Below, one piece after another: positions 24,401 to 31,600 of a stretch of 64,000 nt of DNA. How positions within the stretch are numbered: the first letter of the stretch is position 1; every line of letters starts with the position of its first letter. The notes beneath the pieces are model-generated. The model did not search any database. It was not told the DNA's origin and saw nothing but the letters and a program-made list of their open reading frames with translations. The DNA lies in assembly GCA_002633005.1 (NCBI GenBank), contig NMRA01000011.1, positions 95,400 to 159,399 on the forward strand, in the 5' to 3' direction. Origin of the DNA: Phoronis australis. Its lineage: Eukaryota > Phoronida > Phoronidae. Position numbers and translations under genes: made by a program.

Positions 24401-27400
24401 GGTTTAGGCTTCCAGTTATTGCAAACTTATACAATGTTTGTTAATATGTACACCATTAAACTAAACGAAACCACAGCGTTAATATTCCCATGACTCTATG
24501 GGTACGTGCAGGTCCTTTTGGCATAAACATTTAACTTATGTAATGAACTACATTTAAAGCATATACCAACATTTGAGACTTTCGTTAGGTTGCAAAAGGA
24601 ATGTGATTTGTACAGTAATGTTGTAAAAATTGTGAATGATTCCTAAAAAGACACATCGACACACTTCAGGAGTGTGAAGCTTTGAAAAGCAAACAAATTC
24701 CAGGCCCTTGTTCATCTCAGACGGAAGGTGTCTGTTCCTTCAGAGAAGGGAATTTTTTAGACAAGGGTAAAATTCTCCATCCCACCCTCTGTTGTTTCAA
24801 ATCACCCGTGTGATTTACAAGAATTTCATTCCATCCTATAATTAAAATCAATTCAGGGGAATTTTTGAGTTTAAAGAATTTCGCACGACTTTGTATTGAC
24901 ACCCACATTTTGAAATTCCAACACTCAATGACACCTGCCTTGGCCATACCGTCCTTTAAACACATCAGATTGTGTACACACCAGGATTTTCCGTTGATAA
25001 TAATTAATGCCCCGACATTTATTGGGTATTACTTAAACGCCTGACATTTTTTATTTTCCAAATACATTCCCGTGGGCTTATCACGGAAAATCCTGGTATA
25101 TGCCATTTGTTACATTTGTAAAATTGAGAAGTCAGAGATAGATTTCAAAACAGTACACTTTTTCCACATGTATGCGCCACTTGCTATATTTGGTAAAGAG
25201 ACATCTATTGGGAGATGATCAAAATTAATGCACTGAAGAAACGTTTCCTGAAAATTTCAGGTCGCTGGTAAAAAAGTACTCAAAATTCCTAAAAAAGTAC
25301 GCACTTCTGATGATTTGTTTTGATCTCTGCGACAATATTGTGAAAACAAAATTGTGAATTGGAGAATTGTCCAACACATAGCGCTCAGTTCCATGATAAT
25401 CAAAGTTGGCGCATATGATCGCTACACAAATGTAATTGCAGAACATAACACACACAGGTTTGTTTTCATGACGAAACAAACTAAGTTTTAGAAAAGAACT
25501 GCACAGTTTTTAATGACCTTGGCTTTTTGCAAGATTTTGTTTGGCTTCACTTCAATTGCACCCACATCATTCCAAAACCATACACAGCTTCAAACCAAGG
25601 CTAAGTTCAATGAGACCAACATAACTAAGGAGAGAAAAAGGCCTTAATTTGATTTTCGTTTTTAGCCAGCTAAAGAGGGCCAGATGCTGGTGCATTAATT
25701 GAGGAACCAATGACATCACCTCATAGGCCTACACCCTTGACTACAGTACTCACATACTTTTGTACCTCAGATGGTGTCTTAGGCTTGAACATCAGGGACC
25801 GCTACATCCGACCAATGCCCTCTTTGGCTTCGATTAAGTTTGAAGAATTACATTTGACCCTTTTTCAATATTATGCAGTAAGAATTTCTACACTGTAGTT
25901 CTACTACTGCAGTATCACAAAGCAATTACCTTCCCTGTGGAAGTCGGTGGTGTGCACAGGGGAAAGCATATAGTACCCGTATAAAAAGTTGTCACTTCAA
26001 AATACAGCTATAGCAATTGAGCAGTGAGCATGCCCGGAGGCACACACTTGCAAATGTAGCATGGGAAGATGTTTGGTGGAATTTGTAAGATTTGTGTCCC
26101 GGCGTGATTTCACCAAACTTCCTTCACGTGGCACCCAGAGACGTAAGCTTAACCGCGACAGATTTTCACGGATATGTTCAAATTATATTGACTAAATTGT
26201 CTCCAGAACATGACAGTAGGTGTTATAGCTTAAAAAAAATATATATGTGCATGTTTCATCTGGTGTCATTCGTTGGATTTTGAGATGAGTAACTTTTTTA
26301 TGGTGTGCACTATCGCTCCTGTTTGCCAGCTGTATACATGGAGCCTTACACTTTTAGTGTATCGTCCGGTTACCTATTGTCGTCAGGCTCCAAAGGTCGT
26401 CCGCCATCTTGTTTCGCGTGCAGCGCAACCACGCGGGACTTAGCGTTCCAATTTGGAGTGCTCGTGTGCACGTTAGGTACTAACTTATCGGAAGAGACAC
26501 GTATCAAAGTAATGAGACAAAAATGGTGAGTTTACCGATTGTTTTTTAAAACCACTTAAAAATCAGTAGATTTTACTAATACACTTTTTTGTGCGTTTTC
26601 AGAAGATGTTTTCGAATTTAAATTTTCTTCCGACGGGACACAAAACATGATCCAGGGTTTGTTTATGCAATGTATCTGTTTGTCCCAGGCACTAGTAGGA
26701 TCTAGAAGGCCAAAGGAAAAATCCGCAGACAAATGCGATACGCTGGGTTCTTAACATTTTGCCTCACGCATTCACCATTAAACTGCATTGAAATGTTGTC
26801 CAATTGGCTTTTATTGGAAACCACAGTGCAGAGCTCAACATCAAAGCTTCAAATCGAGTTTATGTCAATAAAAACAGGCTGTTGCAATTTTCATTACTTC
26901 GTTGGCCTTTTTCTGCATGTTTCTCAGTTTTTACAAAAGGGGGCAGCATATGACGAACTTAGGTGTCACAATAAAATGGCTGCCGAAGGCAGTGCACATT
27001 TGAAATAACTCGGCACAAATTAAAGAAAACTTCCGAATCGATGAATGCGGTATATCTGTGAGAGTTAAATCGAATCCTATTCAGATCATAACTTTGAAGT
27101 GGAATAATTCGGTGAGTACAACAGCAAGTCGGTTTTATGCTTAGGCGGACGAACATTGGGTTCCCCAGTATACAGGGCATAGCCTACACGGCGATGCAGT
27201 AGGCCTATTGATATTTTTGTTCACTTTAGTGTGACTTAAACCAGTAGTAGCAGGGTAATTCTGGCACCTAAAATGCAGGATTACCTCCCGAAATATAGCA
27301 TAGCTGCATATTAAGGATGCAAGTGAGCAAAATACGTACGATGCCGAAGAAATAGCCTTCACGAGATGGACCACCGATTCACGAGCACTTACTGACGCCA

Positions 27401-27401
27401 T
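3355..27401 (-). CDS. ADHFE1: Hydroxyacid-oxoacid transhydrogenase, mitochondrial (14 coding exons, complete)
   Basis: By family knowledge this enzyme oxidises gamma-hydroxybutyrate to succinic semialdehyde while reducing 2-oxoglutarate to D-2-hydroxyglutarate in mitochondria. I joined 14 exons: 27340-27401, 23908-23978, 23408-23469, 21794-21847, 17245-17399, 13215-13411, 12206-12283, 10782-10887, 9623-9775, 7708-7806, 6209-6287, 5119-5215, 4513-4670 and 3355-3438. Every junction is GT-AG and keeps frame. The product is 484 residues, close to the roughly 467 of the human protein, and is colinear with it throughout. The nucleotide-binding GGGS lies at residues 155-158 and PTTSGTGSE at 202-210. 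The iron-ADH signature spans about 238-266. The four metal ligands expected from FucO-type enzymes are Asp259, His263, His347 and His374. The N-terminus (about 1-60) is rich in Ser, Ala, Arg and Lys, as in a mitochondrial presequence. An in-frame ATG 54 bases upstream could add 18 residues, but that extension is acidic and the inner ATG aligns with the human start. Confidence 0.95.
4055..4196. mobile_element. Small MITE with about 24-bp terminal inverted repeats (intron 13)
   Basis: The left end CAGAGTAGAGTTCAGTAATG and the reverse complement of the right end, CAGGGTAGAGTTCAGTAATA, differ at two of 20 positions, and the match continues into CTAG. The body is 142 bp and non-coding. I see no clear target duplication. 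A related half, with ctcacgaagtcttg followed by a TAGCG block, lies at 63466-63532. Confidence 0.7.
4513..4670 (-). CDS. ADHFE1: ADHFE1 coding exon 13
   Basis: It encodes Gly405 to Gln457, the C-terminal helical region, with [20 protein letters not shown] matching human VDDGLAAVGYSKADIPALVK. The acceptor is TCTATGCCAG and the donor GTATGA. Confidence 0.96.
5119..5215 (-). CDS. ADHFE1: ADHFE1 coding exon 12 (fourth metal ligand)
   Basis: It encodes residues 373-405, beginning PHGLSVVL; His374 is the fourth metal ligand. It ends [12 protein letters not shown], matching human PERHLEMAEILG. The acceptor is ACATTTCAG and the donor GTAATG. Confidence 0.95.
6209..6287 (-). CDS. ADHFE1: ADHFE1 coding exon 11 (third metal ligand)
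   Basis: It encodes Cys346 to Val372. His347 in [10 protein letters not shown] is the third metal ligand. The following [13 protein letters not shown] loop matches the human YKAKDYNVDHPLV loop. The acceptor is TTCCTAACAG and the donor GTGAGT. Confidence 0.95.
6860..7050. repeat. Dispersed repeat, copy A (intron 10)
   Basis: It shares ataaaatgacatgccatggcaag-like and gaccatgttca-ggtaagtggtc-like blocks, in the same order and spacing, with 16840-17030 in intron 5. Identity is moderate; the family is unknown. Confidence 0.5.
7708..7806 (-). CDS. ADHFE1: ADHFE1 coding exon 10
   Basis: It encodes Arg313 to Cys346, with [19 protein letters not shown], which is part of the second family signature. 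The acceptor is TTTATTGCAG and the donor GTAAGT. Confidence 0.96.
9152..9304. mobile_element. Second GGATCCGCC-type MITE (intron 9)
   Basis: It is about 80% like the copy at 1655-1802, including the central gcaaaatcctggctaatact block. The flanks read aagcactt on the left and, four bases past the right end, aagcacct. This is a possible degraded 8-bp target duplication. Confidence 0.75.
9623..9775 (-). CDS. ADHFE1: ADHFE1 coding exon 9 (second metal ligand)
   Basis: It encodes Cys262 to Arg313. His263 in CHALESYT is the second metal ligand. The [16 protein letters not shown] stretch is almost identical to the human insertion that marks this subfamily. The acceptor is TCTTTACAG and the donor GTAAAC. 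Confidence 0.96.
10782..10887 (-). CDS. ADHFE1: ADHFE1 coding exon 8 (first metal ligand)
   Basis: It encodes Gly227 to Cys262 and the core of the iron-ADH signature, including [20 protein letters not shown]. Asp259 in GFDVLC is the first expected metal ligand. The acceptor is ATGTTTAG and the donor GTGAGT. Confidence 0.96.
12206..12283 (-). CDS. ADHFE1: ADHFE1 coding exon 7
   Basis: It encodes Val201 to the first base of Gly227, carrying [19 protein letters not shown]. The PTTxGTGSE motif is conserved across iron-containing dehydrogenases. The acceptor is ATTTTTAG and the donor GTGAGG. Confidence 0.96.
13215..13411 (-). CDS. ADHFE1: ADHFE1 coding exon 6 (GGGS nucleotide-binding motif)
   Basis: It encodes residues 135-200. 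It holds the cofactor motif [18 protein letters not shown] and the [14 protein letters not shown] segment, both diagnostic of the ADHFE1 branch. The acceptor is TCTTTTAG and the donor GTTAGA. Confidence 0.96.
14035..16350. repeat. Degenerate tandem array, period about 444 bp (intron 5)
   Basis: The block caggaacacatctgcaaattttca recurs at about 15076, 15520 and 15963. The block cttatttgccgaattt recurs at 14117, 15229, 15668 and 16127. The gap between the first two of the latter is larger by about the length of the 680-bp element inserted at 14296. Units are much diverged; there is no long open frame through them. Confidence 0.7.
14296..14975. mobile_element. 680-bp palindromic (foldback) element with TTAA on both sides
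   Basis: The arms, about 14296-14526 and 14755-14975, are inverted copies of each other. They share the 24-base block from cttttcgtaa to attattcgtt and several more long words. The ends are TGGCGAAGG and, inverted, AGACGAAGG. TTAA lies directly outside both ends (14292-14295 and 14976-14979). The 230-bp centre is unlike the arms and has no recognisable protein. A TTAA duplication is known for piggyBac-class transposons, but the family is not proven here. Confidence 0.75.
16840..17030. repeat. Dispersed repeat, copy B (intron 5)
   Basis: It is the partner of 6860-7050. The two conserved blocks are about 65-70 bases apart in both copies, so this is one element about 190 bp long rather than two chance matches. 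Confidence 0.5.
17245..17399 (-). CDS. ADHFE1: ADHFE1 coding exon 5
   Basis: It encodes residues 84-134 and two bases of Ser135. It includes [10 protein letters not shown] and [11 protein letters not shown], the first beta-alpha units of the dinucleotide-binding domain. The acceptor is TATGTGCAG. The donor GTTTAC is weak but is the only site that keeps the family sequence and phase. Confidence 0.95.
19701..20337. repeat. 137-bp satellite, at least 4.6 copies, running into an assembly gap (intron 4)
   Basis: Units begin gtaatcaaaaaa at 19701, 19838, 19975, 20112 and 20250, that is, periods of 137, 137, 137 and 138. Copies are over 95% alike. Each contains the near-perfect palindrome caagcttaattgagcttg. 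The last copy is cut by the N run. Confidence 0.95.
20338..20942. other. Assembly gap (605 N)
   Basis: The gap starts inside a satellite unit, so the missing sequence probably contains more copies. Its true length cannot be trusted. Confidence 0.98.
21262..21333. repeat. Isolated partial copy of the 137-bp satellite
   Basis: It matches only the module from the A-run and atgarttgtttattaactag to tagtagtatcatgc, then departs from the satellite. It lies about 320 bases past the gap. Confidence 0.85.
21794..21847 (-). CDS. ADHFE1: ADHFE1 coding exon 4
   Basis: A 54-base exon encoding residues 66-83, [18 protein letters not shown]. It corresponds to human MAVSNIRYGAAVTKEVGM. The acceptor is TCATTTGTAG and the donor is the consensus GTAAGT. 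Confidence 0.95.
23408..23469 (-). CDS. ADHFE1: ADHFE1 coding exon 3
   Basis: The acceptor is CATTCTAG and the donor GTGAGA. It encodes Gly45 to Glu65, ending in EYAFE, the match to human DYAFE just before the catalytic fold begins. Confidence 0.9.
23470..23895 (-). CDS. Uncharacterised 141-codon ORF filling ADHFE1 intron 2
   Basis: This reading frame runs in the sense direction from ATG at 23895 to a TAG overlapping the exon 3 acceptor, and so covers 426 of the 438 intron bases. A TGA lies immediately before its ATG, and its frame differs from that of the host exons, so it is not a readthrough of ADHFE1. The predicted order is a helix (about residues 10-31), a beta strand (about 35-41) and a segment [11 protein letters not shown] (43-53). 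That segment resembles the SPCxDCA zinc motif of AID/APOBEC-like deaminases with the first Cys replaced by Ile. THKQ at 8-11 could be a decayed HxE motif. A good splice donor (CAAGTAAGT) sits inside the frame after residue 31, so it may not be coding as one piece. It could also be a chance open intron. Confidence 0.25.
   Translation of the reverse strand: MSPNETITHKQKLGFHDYFLEAMKKLFVELQVSYSKLYIFTTCSPIDDCASFLERNGWSGKAIQEHPRIELLGNRSPKCGSEYCRHFHSRQGLRITSALFNAEYPCGNRFADVPPLQSPTEVFVLSWRWKMLQYDCHFHPF
23908..23978 (-). CDS. ADHFE1: ADHFE1 coding exon 2
   Basis: The acceptor is TTTTTCCACAG and the donor GTTGGT. It encodes Ser21 to the first base of Gly45. The segment SCRCPAHSQ matches the human ACQCPTHS stretch at the same distance from the start, which fixes exon 1 to exon 2 joining. 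Confidence 0.88.
26390..26530. promoter_or_regulatory. CpG-rich patch in ADHFE1 intron 1 with a second YY1/TISU-like site
   Basis: The minus strand has CAAGATGGCGGA at 26411-26400, 11 of 12 to the TISU consensus, opening a short frame of 17 codons ([17 protein letters not shown]). On the plus strand ATGAGACAAAAATG is followed by the strong donor GTGAGT (26526). The CpG density is high for an intron. This could be an alternative or divergent promoter; nothing shows that it is used. Confidence 0.3.
27340..27401 (-). CDS. ADHFE1: ADHFE1 coding exon 1 (presequence)
   Basis: It starts at ATG 27401-27399 in strong context (AAG before, GCG after) and encodes residues 1-20 ([20 protein letters not shown]) plus two bases of Ser21. 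The donor is GTACGT. The peptide has basic, hydroxylated and small residues but few acidic ones, as expected for an import signal. Two further in-frame ATGs lie upstream (27455 and 27413). Confidence 0.88.
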
Positions 27402-27405
27402 CTTG
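27394..27405 (-). promoter_or_regulatory. TISU-type start element of ADHFE1
   Basis: The start codon lies in CAAGATGGCGTC, which matches 11 of 12 positions of the TISU consensus SAASATGGCGGC. By established knowledge TISU combines a YY1 site with a start codon for very short 5' leaders and is common in genes of mitochondrial function. I infer a transcription start within a few tens of bases upstream; the flank (27400-27480) is CpG-rich. Confidence 0.65.
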
Positions 27406-28250
27406 TACACCATGACATCTGGTGGCAGACCACAAATTTTGTCTTCTCGGCCCATGGCAGCCGCCGCGGCGTGCCGGGTAGCCTACATCACTGAGTGCAA
27501 CTCAAATTGATGGCATTGGCCCTGTCGGTATTTTTCAACAAAATATACCACTTCATATATATTTGAGACGGCATGATCGGTTTTCCACAAAAACAGAAGC
27601 GTCAGCCTGCGTCGTCGGGCAAGACTTGGCGATAACACTGCCGTGGCAGCCCGGCATCCGGGGTTCAGTCGTCAACTGAGTTTGCCGCCGTAGGAGAAAG
27701 TGGGACACCTTGAGCCATATGGGGTACTATGTTCCTTTGCTTGCCAAATTAAAATAAACCAATACTTTGGCACCAGATGTCACTTGCATGTGCTCCTGAT
27801 GGCAAGTGTGAAATCGTTTTGTATCATTTTCTGTTTCGCGCACTGGATGTGTAGCGTGTTGTTGATAATTCGCCGACTTCAGTAAAATTTCAAGGTATGC
27901 TAGTTTTCCTTCTGTAATAACGATAGCCTAGACACACGGGAACTGGTTAGCTGTAATAATACGTGTAGAAATGGGCTGTAAGCAGCCATACATTTCAATG
28001 TCGTTGAGAGTTGACCTAGTTGAGTTGCTCTTGTTGCTTCAAAATTTCGTTGAAGGTGGGGCACTACATGTATATGAGCCATAGTGTGCGGGACAGCTGT
28101 TGAGCCATGGCTGATAATGCTCCATCGTTATGTAAGCAACAACTTAAACAAGTTTTAAGTATTTTGATGCAACTTTATAGTGTATAGAAATGCCGAAATA
28201 ACAAGGAAAGATAATAAAGGAATGTGATCGAGATTGTTCTTTCCGATGAC
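27406..28250. other. Upstream flank of ADHFE1
   Basis: CpG-rich sequence runs from 27440 to about 27700, including ccgccgcggcgtgccgggtagc and a related ggcagcccggcatccgggg in the opposite sense. It probably contains the core promoter. No TATA box is evident and no divergent gene is recognisable. Confidence 0.45.
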
Positions 28251-28469
28251 AGAGACATCCGTCTGACGGACCGCATTTTTCCACTCATGCAGCCACAGCA
28301 TCAAAAATCACCAACGTGGATATGCAAAGCTGTTGACATTATAGCAGCCCTGAAAAAATCTGATTAGATCGAAAAAGAACGTCAAAGAACTATAAAAATC
28401 AACCCGGCCGGCACATTATCCATGACCTCACAGCCGGCCAAAGCGATCCAGTAAGGTTTGCGGAAAGGA

Positions 28470-28644
28470 GGTGGCATGTCCCTTGTCAGAAATTACACTA
28501 ACTGCCTGATGTGCAATGAACAATATGTGCCTGGAACCAATTACAGGAGATTGGATACAGTGCAAAACCTGCCTTGACTGGGCCCACGAAGCATGCACAT
28601 CGTACATCGGTGTTGGAGACTTTACTAAGTGTGACTGGTATTAA
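28470..28644 (+). pseudogene. Relic of a transposase-type zinc finger (C2..W-x2-C2-W-x-H-x3-C)
   Basis: From 28503 the frame reads CLMCNEQYVPG. After a one-base shift near 28540, it reads GDWIQCKTCLDWAHEACTSY and then GDFTKCDWY with a TAA stop at 28642-28644. The spacing C-x2-C, W-x2-C-x2-C-x2-W-x-H-x3-C is the PHD-like finger found at the C-terminus of many DNA-transposon proteins (pogo/CENP-B and related). Upstream (28270-28470) broken frames such as TWICKAVDIIAALKKS look like further decayed coding sequence. The frameshift and truncated finger make this a pseudogene; the family is inferred from the motif only. Confidence 0.5.
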
Positions 28645-28649
28645 AACCT

Positions 28650-31600
28650 GGGTTAAACTGGTAGTTAGTTTATTTATTAATTCGTCAAACAGTATCAAGT
28701 ATCAACTCAAAGACATTCTTTAAGTAACCAAATATATTTTGCGTTTTGTTGACTATACTTTAATTTTGCTATGGATCAAAGTGCCATTTGGGGTTCTTTG
28801 AGTCATTTGACTAACTAACATAAAATACCAAAAAAAAAAACATGTTGCACTTGTCTTTATTTTTATTGTATACAATAAGGACACAATGTAGTTTATTATC
28901 GTTTTTAGTTTCTGGAATTAGTTTCTTTATTTAGATGTTAAGACCAATAATTTGAAAATTGGCTCATTGTGCCCCACTCTCTCCTATAGACCTGAGTCAT
29001 TCACCATCGGAGCTTGGAGATGCTTTCTGTTGACAAGACTATTATGCGTTTCAGATGGAAATTGGAACCCCGTTTTTAAGCCTTGGTCCGACCCCCCTTT
29101 TAAAAAATCTCGGATACGCCCCTGCGCCTATATAGCCTCTAGGCGGCCCCTGTGATGATCATGGGCGGCAGTCCGGCGAATCGTCGCCGCCGGGTAATCC
29201 CCTGGCGTTTGACAATGGTCCATTAGGCCATAAAATGTTTTCTGAAACTTGTTCAGAAGAAATTTTCTGTCATAACAGCTCAAAACGTTTGTACTAAACA
29301 AACATTCCGCCTTGAGGATTGATTTTAGAAAAGAAAGGTATCATCAGTGGGTCAGGCACGCAACGACGGAGGTCTCAAACCTTTTGAAGCCAAGTTCTAT
29401 CAGTGTGTGTCTTCCGTCCATACAATTGCAGATTTTTCCTAAATTGCTTGCAGGCTTAGTGTATAAGGGCAACATATTTCCTCCCTCCACCGGTATTTTT
29501 ATATGTTTTGCTTTGGACACTGCCAAATGGACAACCATTGATATAAATTTATAACTGACTGAACTCAAGTTAAAGAAGAGAATACTGGCCCGAGCCCCAG
29601 GCTGAGGCCTGTCGTTTATCCATTAATCCCGCTGCACGGTAGATACCGTAACTTTACTCTTTGAGTCGTCTGCTCAAAAATGCATTGCCTTCGGCAACAC
29701 ACCCGGAGAATTTGTTGCTTTGGAACTTCCCTGAGCTGCACTTATCAAGACAGGAAGGCGAAGACACGCCTCCATTTGTCGCAGTCGTCTACCTTGCTCG
29801 CCATGCGCAGGAGCTACAGCCAACTCGTATGCTTGAAAAAACACAATTTTCCTGCATATTTGGAATCATTTCATTTACTGGAGTCCCAGGCAACATAATG
29901 TCCAGTGTGTTATTGCAATCTGATGTCCATGAGAAGCTTTATGGCAATCTTTATTCACAAATTTCAGTTAATTGTGGACTTTCCCAGTACACTAGTTACA
30001 CTGCTGGGCAAGGCGTCGTCAGACGCTAATCTAATGTATTTCATAAAGCCATCCCTTAATTTTTAACACGACTTGCAGTAAGTTAAAAGAAGAGTACATT
30101 ATGTGTACGTTAATATTACGGAATTGTTCCTACAATACTGATCGAAAGTCTCTTCCTATCGAACGCGGCTAGACCGCGTCCGGGTACGGGTTCCAAACCG
30201 CAGTTGGACCTCGGCTAGCCCCAATCTGGACTTCGTCTGACCACGGTTAATCCGAAGGGAAGTCGCGTCCGTCATTGTACTATGCCTCTGCTTTGGTCAT
30301 ACTTCGCTCTGAAAGATGGAAATACCGGGGAGAAGCGTATGACGAAATAATTACATGTACGATGGCACACTGTTACATGTATGCCACTTTTCTTTACTGT
30401 CGTTTTCTATTCGATTTTGTTTTCCTTCGGGTGGCATCTTTCACGCATGTAACTATTTCGTCTACATTTTCTGTTTCAGGCTATTGATTGTTTACAATCA
30501 CGTGCATACAGACAGTTTAAATCTTTATTTTCACATTATTTTAGATCCCCTCTCTCTTACTTGCAATTGCTTTGATCGGATATTAGTTGCTGCAATTGGT
30601 ACTTCATTATTCCCGCGGCAAGACAACTTTACAAGGCGTGATTGCTGGAGCAATTTTTGTACATCAGCAGACTAGTTGGGTAAACACAGTGCGTCATTGT
30701 GTTGTTTTTTACGCCAACTTGAATGACGCAGAAAGCGTCCCTAAAACTATCCCTGCACCCTAAACTCATTCCAAGAAAGCAAAAAACAACGCCGTCAAAA
30801 ACACCAATGAAAACAACTCCAACGCATCTGCCTCAGTCGAGCGTGATCCAGGTTGACGATAGTCCTAATGAGTTCTATGGTACATGTATAGACGAAAAGC
30901 GGACTTAGTTTAGACGGTCTTTTGCGGCTAAACATTTTTCAAAGTATTGTTTTGGCAATTGAAAACACAACTTGAGAAAGCACATACTCGACATAGCCCA
31001 GTCGTTTAGATAGGTCTGAGGTTCCACTTGCTCTTTGAGGAGAGGACGTACAAATAGCGGGCCAGCGGGGGGTTGGTTTAAATCATTAAATCAGGATATT
31101 CTTTTAAATGTTCAAGATTGTGACCGATACCGTGGAGTGGTGTATATGGATTGAAAAAAACGATCACATAACAGTAATTTTGGAAGACTCATAATGCAAA
31201 CTTCCTGTCGTAACAAAAACGCCGATTGGCCTTCCGCTTATCTATTTGGTTCTCAACAGCTTGACCGTGAGACATTTATTAATCTCTGATTCTGGAAATG
31301 TATCAAACACATTCGATTGCCAAGACGTCTTGTCTTGCGTTGTCCATCCGTGTGCGCTTGTTGTCAATTACTTAATGTGACCGAGGTCAAAATCAATAAG
31401 CATGATTTTACATATGACAAAAAATGAAAGTTCGAGTGTGGCAGAAAGTCAAAATCGAACTCTAGAGGGCATGAGAGTATGAACCTACATCCCATGTGCT
31501 AGAGGGCAGCGCAGGGCAACGTATTGTGTGCTATGAATTGTGTGTGCTGTTTCGGTGGCACGACAATACATGTATGTCACTTCCGGCAAAACTCGAGAGG

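Noticed and set aside
27399-27455. Longer ADHFE1 start at 27455
   Set aside because: The extra 18 residues are acidic and do not align to known proteins, and the inner ATG sits in a TISU-type element and aligns with the human start.
30150-30260. GGTTCCAAACC word resembling a pol III B box
   Set aside because: I found no matching A box at the right distance and no cloverleaf.
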